A stretch of 5,000 nucleotides of DNA, from contig DHLZ01000157.1 of assembly GCA_002405515.1 (NCBI GenBank), forward strand, positions 1 to 5,000, given 5' to 3'. This stretch comes from Planctomycetaceae bacterium UBA4655. Lineage in GTDB: Bacteria; Planctomycetota; Planctomycetia; Pirellulales; UBA1268. The stretch's first letter is position 1. Each line of letters opens with the position of its first letter. Of the stretch, positions 4,905 through 5,000 are shown one piece after another. The position numbers were made by a program, and so were the translations under genes. The notes below the pieces were generated by a model that saw only the letters and a list, made by a program, of their open reading frames with translations, made no database searches and had not been told where the DNA came from.

Positions 4905-5000
4905 GTCGGCTGAGGGTCGCGGTGGTGGGCTGTGGACATCTCGGAACGATCCATGCCCGGCTCCTTGCCGCGAGGGAGGACGTGGAACTCGTGGCGGTGG
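4901..5000 (+). CDS. NAD(P)-binding oxidoreductase, Gfo/Idh/MocA type (partial)
   Basis: Only the first 33 codons are in the window; the gene runs off the right edge. They encode a short basic start, then a Rossmann beta-strand and dinucleotide loop, RVAVVGCGHLGTIHARLL. The loop has G10, G12 and G15, followed by a helix and the second strand VELVAV. The GxGxxGxxHA pattern is typical of Gfo/Idh/MocA sugar dehydrogenases. The gene overlaps lpxA by 4 nt (ATGA), so a role in lipid A or envelope sugar metabolism is a reasonable inference. One candidate is a UDP-GlcNAc 3-dehydrogenase such as GnnA, which in Acidithiobacillus and Leptospira feeds 2,3-diamino sugar lipid A. Too little sequence is present to tell GnnA from other family members. 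Confidence 0.75.
   Translation, partial: MSRLRVAVVGCGHLGTIHARLLAAREDVELVAV

Overview
The window is a GC-rich piece of a bacterial chromosome with every supported gene on the + strand. It carries lipid A biosynthesis genes (lpxC, lpxA) and a periplasmic Skp/OmpH-type chaperone, so the organism has a Gram-negative, LPS-type outer membrane. A secreted M28 peptidase with a C-terminal PDZ domain, GTG starts, and an LpxC whose N-terminal strand reads GVGYWSG instead of GVGLHTG make me favour a planctomycete (Pirellulales-like). That is an impression from family resemblance, not a proof; another high-GC diderm lineage is possible.

Layout. Positions 1-364 hold no credible gene. The first 133 bases form a strongly palindromic element with 18-nt terminal inverted arms and an 11-bp internal stem. 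A G-rich tract and a promoter-like -10 box follow. Positions 365-2275 encode an exported M28-family metallopeptidase with all five zinc ligands, the catalytic glutamate and a PDZ domain. A hairpin/T-tract terminator at about 2284-2316 ends that unit. The following leader (to 2468) holds a candidate sigma70-type promoter, a stable hairpin with competing pairings, and a clear Shine-Dalgarno sequence.

From 2469 to the window end runs a tight envelope operon: an OmpH/Skp-like chaperone, lpxC, lpxA, and the first 33 codons of a Rossmann-fold (Gfo/Idh/MocA-type) oxidoreductase. The last two junctions are 4-nt ATGA overlaps, which suggests translational coupling. LpxA acylates UDP-GlcNAc and LpxC deacetylates the product, giving the first two steps of lipid A synthesis. 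The Skp-like protein would escort outer-membrane proteins through the periplasm. lpxD and fabZ, which lie between skp and lpxA in E. coli, are absent here.

I see no wholly unknown system. The points most worth a second look are the palindromic element at the left edge, the oxidoreductase directly coupled to lpxA (possibly GnnA-like, which would mean a 2,3-diamino sugar lipid A), and the structured leader of the lpx operon.
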